Of a stretch of DNA of 64,000 nucleotides, positions 28,540 to 38,317 are shown one piece after another. Where the stretch lies: assembly GCF_003965815.1 (NCBI RefSeq), contig NZ_RXOE01000002.1, positions 496,001 to 560,000 on the forward strand. The letters run 5' to 3'. The notes beneath the pieces were generated by a model. The model had not been told where the DNA came from and did not search any database. It saw only the letters and a program-made list of their open reading frames with translations. The translations under genes were made by a program, and so were the position numbers. Within the stretch, counting starts at the first letter, position 1, and each line of letters starts with the position of its first letter. Source of the stretch: Variovorax gossypii. GTDB lineage: Bacteria; Pseudomonadota; Gammaproteobacteria; Burkholderiales; Burkholderiaceae_C.

Positions 28540-28653
28540 GGGGAGATCCTCTCTCGGTGTTGTGCCGCAGAGGCTAGAAAGGCTCAATGACGTCGGGATG
28601 AATTCCGCGATGTCAGGGATGTAAGCGCGCGTTGCACGCGCTCGTGCGCCGGC

Positions 28654-29553
28654 TCAGGACTCGTTGCTGATCCCGCTGCTCACATGCCCCGCAGGCACAT
28701 GCCGCGAGGCCGCATCCACATGCCCCGTCTGGTCGTCGAAGAAGAAATCAGGCTCGAACTCGCGCAGGAACTCGCCCTTGGGCAGGCCGCCGAGGAACAT
28801 GGCCTCGTCGACGCGGATGTTCCACTTCATCAGCGTGCGGATGGCGCGCTCGTGCGCCGGCGCGCTGCGCGCGGTGACCAGCGCGGTGCGGATGCGCATC
28901 TGTGCGTTGCCGGCCATCTGCAGGCGGTGCAATGCCATCAGCAGCGGCTTGAACGGGCCTTCGGGCAGGGGCAGGTCGGCCTTGCTGGTTTCGTGCGCCT
29001 GGAAAGCGTCGAGGCCCTCGGCCTGGAACACACGCTCGGCCTCGTCGGAGAACAGCACCGCGTCGCCGTCGAAAGCGATGCGCACTTCGTTCGGCCATGC
29101 GTCGCTGGCCTTCACCGATTCGACCAGCACGCGAGCCGCCGGAAAGCCGGCGTTGAGCGCTTCGCGCACGTCCTGCGCGTTGACCGACAGGAACAGGTGC
29201 GCGCGCAGCGGGCGCAGGTAGCCGAAGGGCGGGCGGCCCTGGGTGAAAACGCCGCGCTGAAGCCGGATGTCGGCAGCCGCGCTCGACTTGAAGATGCGCA
29301 TGCCCGAGACCGGGTCGTTGCGCGAGAGGATCACCACCTCCACGCGCTGCACGCCGTCGTCGTTGAAGCGCAGCAGCTTGCGGATCAGCGAATAGGCGAT
29401 GCCGGGCGCGGCCGGCACGTCGATGCGGTCGAGCTGCAGCTTCATGTAGCCCTCGTTGTCGCCGGCCTCGAAGACCTTGTTTTCTTCTTCGAGGTTGAAC
29501 AGGGCGCGCGAGGAGATCGCGACCACGAGCTTGTCTTCGAGGGTTACGGGCAT
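28654..29553 (-). CDS. Cytosolic 5'-nucleotidase family protein
   Basis: A 299-aa protein of the cytosolic 5'-nucleotidase type I family (related to NT5C1A). Recognisable blocks are VAISSRALFNLEEEN at the N-terminus, SRNDPVSGMRI, RIAFDGDAVLFSDE (catalytic aspartate region) and VDEAMFLGGLPKG near the C-terminus. It should dephosphorylate nucleoside monophosphates in the cytoplasm. It lies 34 bp after gspF on the same strand, likely as the last gene of the secretion operon or a rider on it. Confidence 0.88.
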   Translation of the reverse strand: MPVTLEDKLVVAISSRALFNLEEENKVFEAGDNEGYMKLQLDRIDVPAAPGIAYSLIRKLLRFNDDGVQRVEVVILSRNDPVSGMRIFKSSAAADIRLQRGVFTQGRPPFGYLRPLRAHLFLSVNAQDVREALNAGFPAARVLVESVKASDAWPNEVRIAFDGDAVLFSDEAERVFQAEGLDAFQAHETSKADLPLPEGPFKPLLMALHRLQMAGNAQMRIRTALVTARSAPAHERAIRTLMKWNIRVDEAMFLGGLPKGEFLREFEPDFFFDDQTGHVDAASRHVPAGHVSSGISNES

Positions 29554-29587
29554 GTTGCGTGCGTCCTGCTCTGCGGGCCGACCGTCG

Positions 29588-30826
29588 TCACTTGACGAAC
29601 TGGTTCAGCTGGATGATAGGCAGCATCACGGCCAGCACGATCAGCATCACCACGCCGCCCATCGCCACGATCAGGAGCGGCTCGAGGATGGTGGCGAGGT
29701 GCATCGCGCGGCGCTGCACTTCGGCGCCGAGCTGGTTGGCGGCGCGCTGCAGCATCAGCGGCAGCGTGCCGGTCTGCTCGCCGAGCCGGGCGAACATCGA
29801 CACCAGCCCGGGAAAGCGTTTCTTCTGCGCCAGCGCCGAAGCCAGCGGCGCACCCTCGCGCACCAGCACCAGCGCGTCGAGCGCGTCGGCGCGCATCGCG
29901 CGGTTGCCCAGCGTCTCGGAAGCAGCCTGCAGCGCGCGCAGGATCGGAACGCCGGCCGTGGCCAGCATGGCGAGCGTGCTCGCGAAGCGTGCCGCGTTGT
30001 AGCCGCGCGAGAGCTTGCCCACCAGCGGCAGCTTGAGCCAGGCCGCGTCGAACTTCAGGCGCAGCGCTTCCTGCGCCAGCGCGAGCCGCGTGCCGATGGC
30101 GGCGAGCACCACGCCGGCCAGCATCCACCAGCCGTAGTTGCGCACGCCGGCGCTCAGCGAAAGCATCACGGTGGTGAGGAAGGGCAGCGAGCGCTTGGTG
30201 CCCGCGAACACCTGCGCCACCTGCGGCACCACGTAGCTCACGAGGAAGATCACGATCACGATCGCAACCAGCGTGACGATGGCCGGGTACAGCGCCGCAC
30301 CGATCAGCTTCTGCTGCAGCGCCTGCCGTTCCTCGAGGTCGTCGGCGAGGCGGTCGAGCACGAGGCCCAGGTTGCCGCTCTGCTCGCCGGCGCCGATCAC
30401 GGCGGTGTAGATGGGCGAGAACTCGCGCGGATGCGCCGACAGCGCACGCGCGAACGGCGAGCCCGCGTTGACTTCGGCGCGCAGCGAGGCGACTAGGTTG
30501 CGCTGCTGCTCGGATTCGGCTTCGTCGGTGAGGGCGGTGAGCGCGCGTTCCAGCGGCAGGCCCGACGAGACGAGGCCCGCGAGCTGTCGCGTCCATACAG
30601 CTAGGCCGGTCGAATTGAAGACGCGCTTGCCGCCGCCGAGCCATCGTCCGAGGCCGCTGCGCTGGCCTGCACCGCCGGCGTGCTCGCTGCCCACCGGCTT
30701 GACTGACAGCGGAATGAGCGCCTGCGCCCGCAGCAGGCTGCGCGCACTGCGGGCGGTGTCGGCTTCCAGCACGCCTTCGCGCGACTGGCCGCTGGCGTCG
30801 ATGGCTTCGAATGCGTAGGCGGGCAT
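29588..30826 (-). CDS. gspF: Type II secretion inner-membrane protein GspF
   Basis: A 412-aa protein with two T2SSF domains and three membrane helices (AIVTLVAIVIVIFLVSYVV, a mid helix and a C-terminal one). Opening MPAYAFEAIDASGQ is typical. It forms the inner-membrane platform with GspL/M and contacts the GspE ATPase, whose gene ends 18 bp upstream. Confidence 0.95.
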   Translation of the reverse strand: MPAYAFEAIDASGQSREGVLEADTARSARSLLRAQALIPLSVKPVGSEHAGGAGQRSGLGRWLGGGKRVFNSTGLAVWTRQLAGLVSSGLPLERALTALTDEAESEQQRNLVASLRAEVNAGSPFARALSAHPREFSPIYTAVIGAGEQSGNLGLVLDRLADDLEERQALQQKLIGAALYPAIVTLVAIVIVIFLVSYVVPQVAQVFAGTKRSLPFLTTVMLSLSAGVRNYGWWMLAGVVLAAIGTRLALAQEALRLKFDAAWLKLPLVGKLSRGYNAARFASTLAMLATAGVPILRALQAASETLGNRAMRADALDALVLVREGAPLASALAQKKRFPGLVSMFARLGEQTGTLPLMLQRAANQLGAEVQRRAMHLATILEPLLIVAMGGVVMLIVLAVMLPIIQLNQFVK

Positions 30827-30844
30827 CTCTTTTTTTCTTGCTCG

Positions 30845-32242
30845 CTACTCGCGGGTGACGCGCAGCAGCTCGGCGCGCGAGGTGATGCCGGCCTGCACCA
30901 GTCGCTCGCCGTCCTCGCGCATGGAGCGCAGGCCGCCGCGTTCGCCGGCCTCGAAGAGCTGGCTTTCCGCAGCCTTGCCGTGGATGAGCGCCTGCACTTC
31001 GTCGTCCGCCACCAGCAGTTCGAAGATGCCAGTGCGGCCCTGGTAGCCGGTCTGGCCGCAGGCTTCGCAGCCCGCGCCGCCGCACGAGGTGCAGACCTTG
31101 CGCACGAGGCGCTGGGCGAGCACGCCCAGCAGCGACGAGCTCAGCAGGAAGGGCTCGACGCCCATGTCGGTCAGGCGCGTGACGGCGCTGACCGAATCGT
31201 TCGTGTGCAGCGTGGCCAGCACCAGGTGGCCGGTCAGCGAGGCCTGGATGGCGATCTGCGCGGTTTCGAAGTCGCGGATTTCGCCGATCATGATCACATC
31301 CGGGTCCTGCCGCAGGATGGCGCGCAGGGCCTTGGCGAAGGTGAGTTCGATCTTCGCGTTGATCTGCGTCTGGCCCACGCCTGGCAGCTCGTACTCGATG
31401 GGGTCTTCCACCGTCATGATGTTGCTGCGGCTTGCGTCGAGCCGGGCCAGCGCGGCGTACAGCGTGGTGGTCTTGCCCGAGCCGGTCGGGCCGGTCACGA
31501 GGATGATGCCGTGCGGCTGCGCGATGAGCTTCTCGAAGCGCTCCAGCGTGTCGCCCTGCATGCCCACCGATTCGAGCGTGAGCTTCGATTCGCTCTTGTC
31601 CAGCAGGCGCAGCACGGCGCGTTCGCCGTGCGCGCTCGGCAGCGTCGACACCCGCACGTCGACCGCGCGCGTGCCGATGCGCAGCGAGATGCGCCCGTCC
31701 TGCGGCAGCCGCTTCTCGGAGATGTCGAGGTCGGCCATGATCTTCAGGCGCGAGATCAGTGCCGCGTGCAGCGCGCGGTTGGGCTGCACCACCTCGCGCA
31801 GCGTGCCGTCGATGCGAAAGCGCACGGACGAAGTGCGCTCGTAGGGTTCGATGTGGATGTCGCTCGCGCCGTCGCGCGCGGCCTGCGTGAGCAGCGCGTT
31901 CAGCATGCGGATGATGGGCGCGTCGCCCGCGCTTTCCAGCAGGTCTTCGACCGCCGGCAGCTCCTGCATCATGCGCGAGAGGTCGGCGTCGCTCTGGACC
32001 TCGCTCACCACCGCCGCCGCGCTCGACTCGCCCTGCGCGTAGGCCGCGCTGATGCGCTGCGCCAGCGGGCCGTCGGCCAGCACCTCGAAGGCCTGCACGC
32101 CATATTTGCGCGAAACCTCGCCGACCGCGCTGCGCGCCGGGTTGGGCGACATCCACAGCGTGTAGCGGCCGTCGTCGGTCTCCTCGAGCAACAGCTGCTG
32201 GCTGCGTGCGAAGGCGTAGGGCAGGGGATAGCGCATGGACAT
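30845..32242 (-). CDS. gspE: Type II secretion ATPase GspE
   Basis: A 465-aa secretion ATPase: Walker A GPTGSGKTT, Asp box DASDIHIEP-type (GASDIHIEP), Walker B IMIGEIRD, His box TGHLVLATLHTND, and a zinc-binding CTSCGG...CEACG module near residue 385. It supplies energy for pseudopilus assembly on the cytoplasmic face. Lies 10 bp after gspD. The start at 32242 (MSMRYP) or two codons on (32236) are both possible. Confidence 0.95.
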   Translation of the reverse strand: MSMRYPLPYAFARSQQLLLEETDDGRYTLWMSPNPARSAVGEVSRKYGVQAFEVLADGPLAQRISAAYAQGESSAAAVVSEVQSDADLSRMMQELPAVEDLLESAGDAPIIRMLNALLTQAARDGASDIHIEPYERTSSVRFRIDGTLREVVQPNRALHAALISRLKIMADLDISEKRLPQDGRISLRIGTRAVDVRVSTLPSAHGERAVLRLLDKSESKLTLESVGMQGDTLERFEKLIAQPHGIILVTGPTGSGKTTTLYAALARLDASRSNIMTVEDPIEYELPGVGQTQINAKIELTFAKALRAILRQDPDVIMIGEIRDFETAQIAIQASLTGHLVLATLHTNDSVSAVTRLTDMGVEPFLLSSSLLGVLAQRLVRKVCTSCGGAGCEACGQTGYQGRTGIFELLVADDEVQALIHGKAAESQLFEAGERGGLRSMREDGERLVQAGITSRAELLRVTRE

Positions 32243-32252
32243 CAGGTCAGTA

Positions 32253-34583
32253 TCAAGGCATTTCCCGCGAGCTCACCGGGTCGGCGGTGGGGGGCAGGGC
32301 GCCGCGCAGCGGGCTCGGCGCCAGCTTGCGGGTGTCCGCCGCGGGCTGCGACGGCGGGATCAGCTGGGTGCCTTCGAGGCGCGAGCCGCCGCGCGAGACG
32401 GTCGCGGCCGACGAATTCGACGACGTGGGGGCCGTCGTGCGTGCCGGAGGCGCCAGCTCGGGCAGGATGTTCGAGCCGTCCACGCCGCGCAGCATCACGT
32501 TCGAGGTGTCGGGCTGCGAGCGCTGCTGCATGCCGCGGATCTCGTCGTAGCGGTCGTACGAGAAGGCCTCGGTGGCAGCGGCATCGCGCATCACCGCGGG
32601 GCGCAGGAACATCATGAGGTTGATCTTCTCGCGTGTGCGGGCCTGGCTCTTGAACAGGTTGCCGAGCACGGGAATGTCGCCCGCGAGCGGCACCTTCTCG
32701 ATCGTGTTGCCGTAGGTGTCCGACAGCAGGCCGCCGAGCATGACGAGGCCGCCGTCTTCCACCAGCACGCTCGATTCGATCGAGCGCTTGTTGGTGGTGG
32801 GGCCGTTCTGGTTGTTGGCGGTGTTCTGGTCGACCGTGGACGTCTCCTGGAAGATCGTCAGCTTCACGGTGCCGTTCTCGTTGATGGTCGGGCGCACGCG
32901 CAGCGTGAGGCCGACGTCCTTGCGCTCGACGGTGGTGAACGGGTTGACGCCGACCGAGCCCGAGGTGCTGGCGTACTGGCCGGTGACGAAGGGCACGTTC
33001 TGGCCGATCACGATCTTGGCCTCTTCGTTGTCCAGCGTCAGCAGGTTGGGCTTGGACAGCACGTTGGCGTCCTTGTCGCTGTCGAAGAAGCTGGCGATCG
33101 CACCCAGGATGTACTGGCCGCCGACCTTGCCGGCGATGCCGAGGTTCATGCCGGGCGTGATCGCGCCGGCCAGGCCGGAGGCATTGCGCGTGGCCAGTGC
33201 CTGGGTCAGCGTCAGCAGGTTGGCGCCGGCCACCGATGAGTTGGTGCCGAGCACAGCGTTGTTGCCCAGCGCGCTCTGCCACTGCACGCCGAACTTCGCG
33301 GCGGCCGTGTCGCTCACCTCGACGATCAGCGCCTCGATCATGACCTGGGCGCGCCGGCCGTCGAGCCTGTCGATCACCGCGCGCATCTGGCGGTACTGCG
33401 GTTCGGGCGCGGTGATGATCAGCGAGTTGGTCGACGGGTCGGCCTGGATCTGGCCGCCCGTGGAAGGCTGGTTGGCGTTGTTGAGCGGAGCGCTGGCGGC
33501 GGCCGAGGCGCCGGACTGGCTGCCGCTGTTCAGGTTCACCTGCATGGCCTGCGGCGCGCTCTGCTGCGGCGCCGCGCTGCCGGTGGCGCCAGGCGTGCCC
33601 GGCGTGGTGCTCACCTGGTTCGCGGCCATCGCAGCGCGCAGCGTGGCCGCCAGGCGCACTGCGTCGGCGTTCTTCAGGTAGACCACGTAGATGTTGCCGG
33701 CCGCGCCGTTGCTGCTTTCGGCGGCGGGGCGGTCGAGCTTGTCGACCAGCGTGCGCACCAGCGCCACGCGCGCCGGGTTGGCCGCGCGCAGGATCAGCGA
33801 GTTGCTGCGCGGGTCGGCCATCAGGGTGGTGCGGAACGACGCATCGGCCGCGCCCGGGGCCGCCGCCGTGCCGGGAGCGCCGGAGCCGCCGCCGTCGACC
33901 AGCCGCTGCACCAGCGGCACCATGTCGGTGGCGACCGAGTGCTTGAGCTGGATGACCTCGATGTCGGAGGCGTTCGGCACGTCGAGCGACGCGATGATGC
34001 GCGCCAGCCGGCGCATGTTGTCCGCGTAGTCGGTGATCACGAGCGAGTTGTTGCCCGGGTTCACGTTGATGGTGTTGTTCGGCGGGATCAGCGGGCGCAG
34101 CACCGGCAGCAGGTTGTTCGGCGACTCGTAGTTGAGGCGGAAGATCTGCGTGACGATCTGGTTGCTGCCGCTGGACGCCGTGGCGCTGATGGAGGTGTTG
34201 ACGGTGCTGCTCTGCAGCTTGGCGTCGGCCTCGGGCACCACCTTGTAGAGACCGTCGGCCTCCACCACCGCGAAGCCCTGCAGGCGCAGCGCCGAAGCGA
34301 ACTGGTTGAAGGCGGCCGCCGGCTGGATGGCGCGGTCGGTCACCAGGTTCATCGTGCCCTTCACGCGCGGGTCGACCACCACGTCGCGGCCGGTGACCAC
34401 AGCCATGGTGCGGGCCACGGCCTCGATGTCGGCGTTGGAGAAGTTCAGCGTGATCGGCTCGCCGCGGCGTGGCGCGTCGCCGGTCTGCGCGAACGCGAGC
34501 GGCGCGCCCTGCAGGAACGTGGCGGCGATCAGCACGCGCACGGCGAGTGCGACGGTGCCGGTCGAAAACAGTGGCTTCATCAT
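32253..34583 (-). CDS. gspD: Type II secretion outer-membrane secretin GspD
   Basis: A 776-aa secretin with a leader (cleavage near AFAQ), N0-N3 domains (LNFSNADIEAVARTM; repeated SLVITDYADNMRR/NSLILRAAN/NSLIITAPEP strands) and the secretin domain with IEALIVEV, VPFVTGQ and the VPLAGDIPVLGNLFKS gate motif. A glycine/serine/alanine-rich insert lies between N2 and N3. The C-terminal 90 residues form a proline-rich tail. It forms the outer-membrane channel; no pilotin gene is seen nearby. Confidence 0.95.
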   Translation of the reverse strand: MMKPLFSTGTVALAVRVLIAATFLQGAPLAFAQTGDAPRRGEPITLNFSNADIEAVARTMAVVTGRDVVVDPRVKGTMNLVTDRAIQPAAAFNQFASALRLQGFAVVEADGLYKVVPEADAKLQSSTVNTSISATASSGSNQIVTQIFRLNYESPNNLLPVLRPLIPPNNTINVNPGNNSLVITDYADNMRRLARIIASLDVPNASDIEVIQLKHSVATDMVPLVQRLVDGGGSGAPGTAAAPGAADASFRTTLMADPRSNSLILRAANPARVALVRTLVDKLDRPAAESSNGAAGNIYVVYLKNADAVRLAATLRAAMAANQVSTTPGTPGATGSAAPQQSAPQAMQVNLNSGSQSGASAAASAPLNNANQPSTGGQIQADPSTNSLIITAPEPQYRQMRAVIDRLDGRRAQVMIEALIVEVSDTAAAKFGVQWQSALGNNAVLGTNSSVAGANLLTLTQALATRNASGLAGAITPGMNLGIAGKVGGQYILGAIASFFDSDKDANVLSKPNLLTLDNEEAKIVIGQNVPFVTGQYASTSGSVGVNPFTTVERKDVGLTLRVRPTINENGTVKLTIFQETSTVDQNTANNQNGPTTNKRSIESSVLVEDGGLVMLGGLLSDTYGNTIEKVPLAGDIPVLGNLFKSQARTREKINLMMFLRPAVMRDAAATEAFSYDRYDEIRGMQQRSQPDTSNVMLRGVDGSNILPELAPPARTTAPTSSNSSAATVSRGGSRLEGTQLIPPSQPAADTRKLAPSPLRGALPPTADPVSSREMP

Positions 34584-34588
34584 GAGGA

Positions 34589-35389
34589 TCAACCCAGGGT
34601 GATGATCGAACGCGCGTTGTCGCGCCGCCCGATGATGTTCAACAAATTGGAAAGAGCGTCTTCGCGGCCGGGCGCGGCACTGGCTTCGCCGTTGAAACGG
34701 AAGGAGGTGCCGTTCCAGCTGCCGCTGCCGTTCAGCTCGAGGCTGCCCTCGCGCGTGCTCAGCAGCAGCGTGGGGCGGCTTCCGCCTTCGAGCGTGAGCC
34801 GGTAGCTGCCCATCGGCCGCAGGGTCGACAGGCTGGAGGAAACATCGGTGGCGTCGAGCGTGGCCTGGCCGGCGATGCGCAGCGCCGGGCCGTCCCACTG
34901 CATCGAGAAGGCCTTGGTTGTGAGGTCGAGCGCGCCTTCGAGCTTGAGCGTGTTCCACGGCGCGCCCAGGCCCGTGAGCAGGGTGGCGGGCCAGCGCGAG
35001 CGGCTGTCCTGCCAGGCGAGTTGCATGCCGCCCGCGCGCGGGCTGGCCTTGAGTTCGAGCGGCTGCGCGGCGCAGCATTGCAGGTCGAGGCTGGCGGAGA
35101 TGCCGCTGAAGCCGGGGCGCATGCGCCAGTGCACCAGGCCGGGCAGCGACACCGCCTGCGTACCGCCCGCGCCGCTGGCGAGGACCACCGCGGCCGTGCC
35201 GTTCCAGACGGTGCCGCGCGGGTTGGCCAGCACCAGGCGGCCCTGGCTCCAGCTCGACAGCGCCGCCGACAGCCAGCGCGCCGGCGCGAACAGCACCACC
35301 GCCAGCAGCAGGCCGATGGCGGCGCCGAGCAGCGCCCAGCGCCAGCCGCGGCGCGGTCGGGCTTCGGGGATGGGTGTGCGGCTCAGCAT
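34589..35389 (-). CDS. gspN: Type II secretion protein GspN
   Basis: A 266-aa protein with one N-terminal membrane helix (ALLGAAIGLLLAVVLFA) and a periplasmic beta-rich body with the GspN pattern NPRGTVWNGTA and GSGSWNGTSFRF. Its precise role in T2SS is not settled; it is optional in many systems. It is separated from gspM by 19 bp and from gspD by 5 bp. Confidence 0.9.
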   Translation of the reverse strand: MLSRTPIPEARPRRGWRWALLGAAIGLLLAVVLFAPARWLSAALSSWSQGRLVLANPRGTVWNGTAAVVLASGAGGTQAVSLPGLVHWRMRPGFSGISASLDLQCCAAQPLELKASPRAGGMQLAWQDSRSRWPATLLTGLGAPWNTLKLEGALDLTTKAFSMQWDGPALRIAGQATLDATDVSSSLSTLRPMGSYRLTLEGGSRPTLLLSTREGSLELNGSGSWNGTSFRFNGEASAAPGREDALSNLLNIIGRRDNARSIITLG

Positions 35390-35408
35390 TCGGGGCGCTT
35401 GTTGCTGC

Positions 35409-35966
35409 TCATCGCGCCGCGGGCAGCGCCATGACGACGGTGCCGTCCCAGCGGACGGGCGGCGTCTTCGGTGCGTCCTTGGCTGCGGGCGACGATGGCG
35501 GCGGCGATGCCGAGGTCGAGGCCGGTGCGCGGGTCAGGTGGACTTCTCGCGGCACCGCGTGCGCATTGCCGCGTGCCTGGCCGAGCCATTGCGCGACGGT
35601 GGAGGCGGGTGCCCCGCGCAGCGAGACTGTGGCGGCGCCGTCGCCGCCGGATGCCATGAGTTGCGCATTGCTGGTGCCCAGGCCTTCGCGAACCGAGGTC
35701 TCGAGCGCGCGCAGCGCGTCGTCGCGGTTCAGGCGGGGCTGCGACTGCAGCGCCTTCGCGCGGGCCTGCAGGGTGGCCATCTGCTGCAGCTGCGCGTCGA
35801 GCCGCGCATGCTCGGCAGGCGCAGCCGACAGCGTGCGCAGCGCGGGAGCGAGCGCTATCCACCACAGCAGCGCCAGCGCCACGAGCGCGGCGGCGGCGTA
35901 GACCATGCGGCGCTCGCGCGCTTCCAGGGTGGCCCAGCGGGCCTTGAGCTGTTCGCTGAAGTTCAT
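35409..35966 (-). CDS. gspM: Type II secretion protein GspM
   Basis: A 185-aa inner-membrane protein: short cytoplasmic N-terminus (RWATLEARERRMV), one helix (AAAALVALALLWWIAL) and a periplasmic ferredoxin-like domain with a proline/serine-rich linker near the C-terminus. It partners GspL. The ATG at 35966 overlaps the gspL stop by 4 nt. Confidence 0.92.
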   Translation of the reverse strand: MNFSEQLKARWATLEARERRMVYAAAALVALALLWWIALAPALRTLSAAPAEHARLDAQLQQMATLQARAKALQSQPRLNRDDALRALETSVREGLGTSNAQLMASGGDGAATVSLRGAPASTVAQWLGQARGNAHAVPREVHLTRAPASTSASPPPSSPAAKDAPKTPPVRWDGTVVMALPAAR

Positions 35967-37174
35967 CGGTTGGCCTCGGCCTGTACCAGCAGGAGGTCGC
36001 CCTCGGTGCGCACGTTGTAGCCGCGCGGCGCCATCGCGCCGGTGATCTGCGAGACCTCCGACGGCTGCAGTCCGAGCCCGCGCAGGCGCAGCTGGCCTGC
36101 GTTGTAGTCGACGGCGCTCGGCACCTTGCCGGGAGGGAGGACTGCGGCGAGCGCGCCGACCATGGGTTCGAAGTCGCTGTTCGCCACGTCGCCCACGGCC
36201 TGCTGCAGCGAGGCGACCTCGCGCTGCATCTGCAGTGGCGCGTCGACCACGACCCTCACCGAGGGGAAGGTCGCCGTCAGCATCGCCTTGGCGGCCTGGC
36301 GCTTCGATTCGAGCGCGTTGCGTTCCTTCCAGGCCCAGGCGTTCAGGCCGATGAGCTGGGTGAGCAGCAGGGCGACCACGCCCCAGCGCGCTGCGCGCCA
36401 CTCGGGCGCGTAGCGCAGCGTCTGCACCACCGATGCGAATTTCTTGCCGGCGCGCGCGCGGCCGGTCACCGCGAGATCGAACTGGGCGAGTTCCCAGGGC
36501 GTGCGCGCGGCCTGCAGCCAGCGCTGCGGCGACTGCACGATGGGCACGCGGCGCTGCAGCAGGTGCTCGGCGGCTTCGGCGACGGCGGGTTCGGTTGTGA
36601 TCACCGCGGTGTCGAGCGGAAGGCCGTCCGACAGCGCCACGCCCGCGCCGGCCAGCGGCAGCGAGACCACGCCGTCGGCGTCGCACACCGTAAGCCGAGG
36701 TGCCTCGGGCTCGCCGGTGACCAGCAGCATCGGCGGACCGTCGGCCGGCTGCGGCGCGAATTCGGGGACGATGCGCACCACGCGACGGCCGGCGGCCTCG
36801 AGCCCCTGCACCAAGCTGCGCAGCCAGATGCGGTTGCAGGCCGCGACCCACACGGGTGCGCCGGCCTTGGCATCGGGCTCGAGCGCGAAGTGCAGGGCTT
36901 CGGGTTCGTCGAGCAGGTGTTCCTCCAGCAGGCCGTCGAGCACTGCACGCAGCTTCGACGCACTGCCCATGCTGCCCTTGGGCAGCGTCACTCGGTGCCA
37001 CGAGAGAGCCGCGGAAGGAATGCCGAGCATGACCTCCGCGCTCGAGGGCAGCAGCGCCAGCAACGCACGGCCCTGGTTGCGCAATGCAATGCCGTCGTCG
37101 CCTGCCTGGGCCCAGTCGTACTCGCCCGCGGCATCGGCCGGAGGGAGGGGAGCAATGAGCAGCAGGGGAGTCAT
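35963..37174 (-). CDS. gspL: Type II secretion protein GspL
   Basis: A 403-aa protein with the GspL layout: cytoplasmic actin-like part (residues 1-260), a membrane helix (WGVVALLLTQLIGLNAWAW) and a periplasmic ferredoxin-like domain. It recruits GspE to the membrane. It is separated from gspK by 126 bp, the only sizeable gap in the operon, which holds a possible interspersed repeat. Confidence 0.92.
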   Translation of the reverse strand: MTPLLLIAPLPPADAAGEYDWAQAGDDGIALRNQGRALLALLPSSAEVMLGIPSAALSWHRVTLPKGSMGSASKLRAVLDGLLEEHLLDEPEALHFALEPDAKAGAPVWVAACNRIWLRSLVQGLEAAGRRVVRIVPEFAPQPADGPPMLLVTGEPEAPRLTVCDADGVVSLPLAGAGVALSDGLPLDTAVITTEPAVAEAAEHLLQRRVPIVQSPQRWLQAARTPWELAQFDLAVTGRARAGKKFASVVQTLRYAPEWRAARWGVVALLLTQLIGLNAWAWKERNALESKRQAAKAMLTATFPSVRVVVDAPLQMQREVASLQQAVGDVANSDFEPMVGALAAVLPPGKVPSAVDYNAGQLRLRGLGLQPSEVSQITGAMAPRGYNVRTEGDLLLVQAEANR

Positions 37175-37189
37175 GTGGATCTTGGAAAA

Positions 37190-37300
37190 GCCGGTGATTG
37201 TAGGTGCGCGTCTGACATGGTGGCGCTCTGTTTTTCATAGCGTATCACGCTGATGTGACGCGCTCTAGAAGGCTTTTTGGCTACAAATAATGCATCGAAA
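37190..37300. repeat. Candidate interspersed repeat in the gspK-gspL gap
   Basis: The only gap over 100 bp in the minus-strand T2SS operon holds an AT-richer segment with GCTATGAAAAACAGAGCG on one strand and GCGCTCTAGAAGGC plus CTTTTTGGCTACAAAT on the other. From memory, similar GCTATGAAAA...GCGCT stretches recur between genes in Comamonadaceae; this cannot be confirmed from one copy. It may also hold a secondary promoter for gspL onward. Confidence 0.3.
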
Positions 37301-38317
37301 TCAGGGTTTGACCGGAGTGTTCGTTGCGCCGGCGCCGCGTGTGCGCCAGATCGTCGTCACCGTGACACCGCTTCGCTGTAGCAACGAGCGTTCCTCCACG
37401 TAGGTGCGATCGAGCCGCAGCTTGCCGTAGACCTCGAAGAACTGGGTGCCCACGCCGTGCTGGGCTGCGTTGAATGGGGCGGTGCCGCTGGGCAGCGCGG
37501 CATTGGCGGCGGCGATGTCCTTGAAGAAGGTGCGCGAGCGGCGGTCCACCAACTGGCGCGCGCTCGCGATGTTGAGCGACTCCATGCTCGCGCTGATGGC
37601 CTCGGCGCTCGCGGTGTTGAGGTTGAGCGTGGTCTTCACCGGCAGGATCGTCACGTACGGCTCGAGCGCCGAGGCGGTGGACGGTGAGAGGCCCAGCCAC
37701 ACCAGCTGCGAAACCTGCTGCGGCAGCAGCGGCGCGGCACCGGAGTCGCCCCCACCGTCACCACCACCGCTGCCGTCGGTCGAGGTGCCCGTGGCAAGGG
37801 CCGCCGCGAGGCGCGTGGTCATCAGGCTGAGTTCCGACGCGGGCAGGCCCAGCAGGTTGAACAGCCGGGTGAAGGTGGCAACGCCCGCGGGCGACGGCTT
37901 GCCGTTGTCGACCAGCGCGAGCACGTTGAGCTTGGATTGCGCATCGACGATGCGGCCCGAGAGGAAGGCGTCGGGCAGTCCTTCGAGGTTGTCGCTGGCC
38001 ACGTTCTTCTCGGCCGAGAGAAAGCTGTTGAGCCGCGCTTCCTCCAGCGGAACGGCCCAGGGCTCGCCCAGGTGGTCGGGGCCGCCGGCGCGGCCGTCCT
38101 CCCCGAGGATGAGGCGCGACCAGTCGAGCGCGCCGATCAGCACCCAGGCGGCCTGCACGCGTGCGCGCTCGGCGCCTTCGACCTCGGCCGAGCGCCATTG
38201 CTGCCACAGCGCCGCGGCGGCGAAGGTGGCCACGAGCATCACGGTCAGCATCGCGGCGAGCAGGGCGGCGCCCGACTGGCGCCCTCCTTGCCGCTGCTTC
38301 TTGCTGTGCGCTGTCAT
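37301..38317 (-). CDS. gspK: Type II secretion minor pseudopilin GspK
   Basis: A 338-aa minor pseudopilin: short basic leader (SKKQRQGGRQSG) before the processing site SG/AALLAAM and a hydrophobic helix, then the large GspK alpha domain with DAQSKLNVLALVD and LNLNTASAEAI. It sits at the pseudopilus tip with GspI and GspJ. The ATG at 38317 overlaps the gspJ stop by 4 nt. Confidence 0.93.
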   Translation of the reverse strand: MTAHSKKQRQGGRQSGAALLAAMLTVMLVATFAAAALWQQWRSAEVEGAERARVQAAWVLIGALDWSRLILGEDGRAGGPDHLGEPWAVPLEEARLNSFLSAEKNVASDNLEGLPDAFLSGRIVDAQSKLNVLALVDNGKPSPAGVATFTRLFNLLGLPASELSLMTTRLAAALATGTSTDGSGGGDGGGDSGAAPLLPQQVSQLVWLGLSPSTASALEPYVTILPVKTTLNLNTASAEAISASMESLNIASARQLVDRRSRTFFKDIAAANAALPSGTAPFNAAQHGVGTQFFEVYGKLRLDRTYVEERSLLQRSGVTVTTIWRTRGAGATNTPVKP

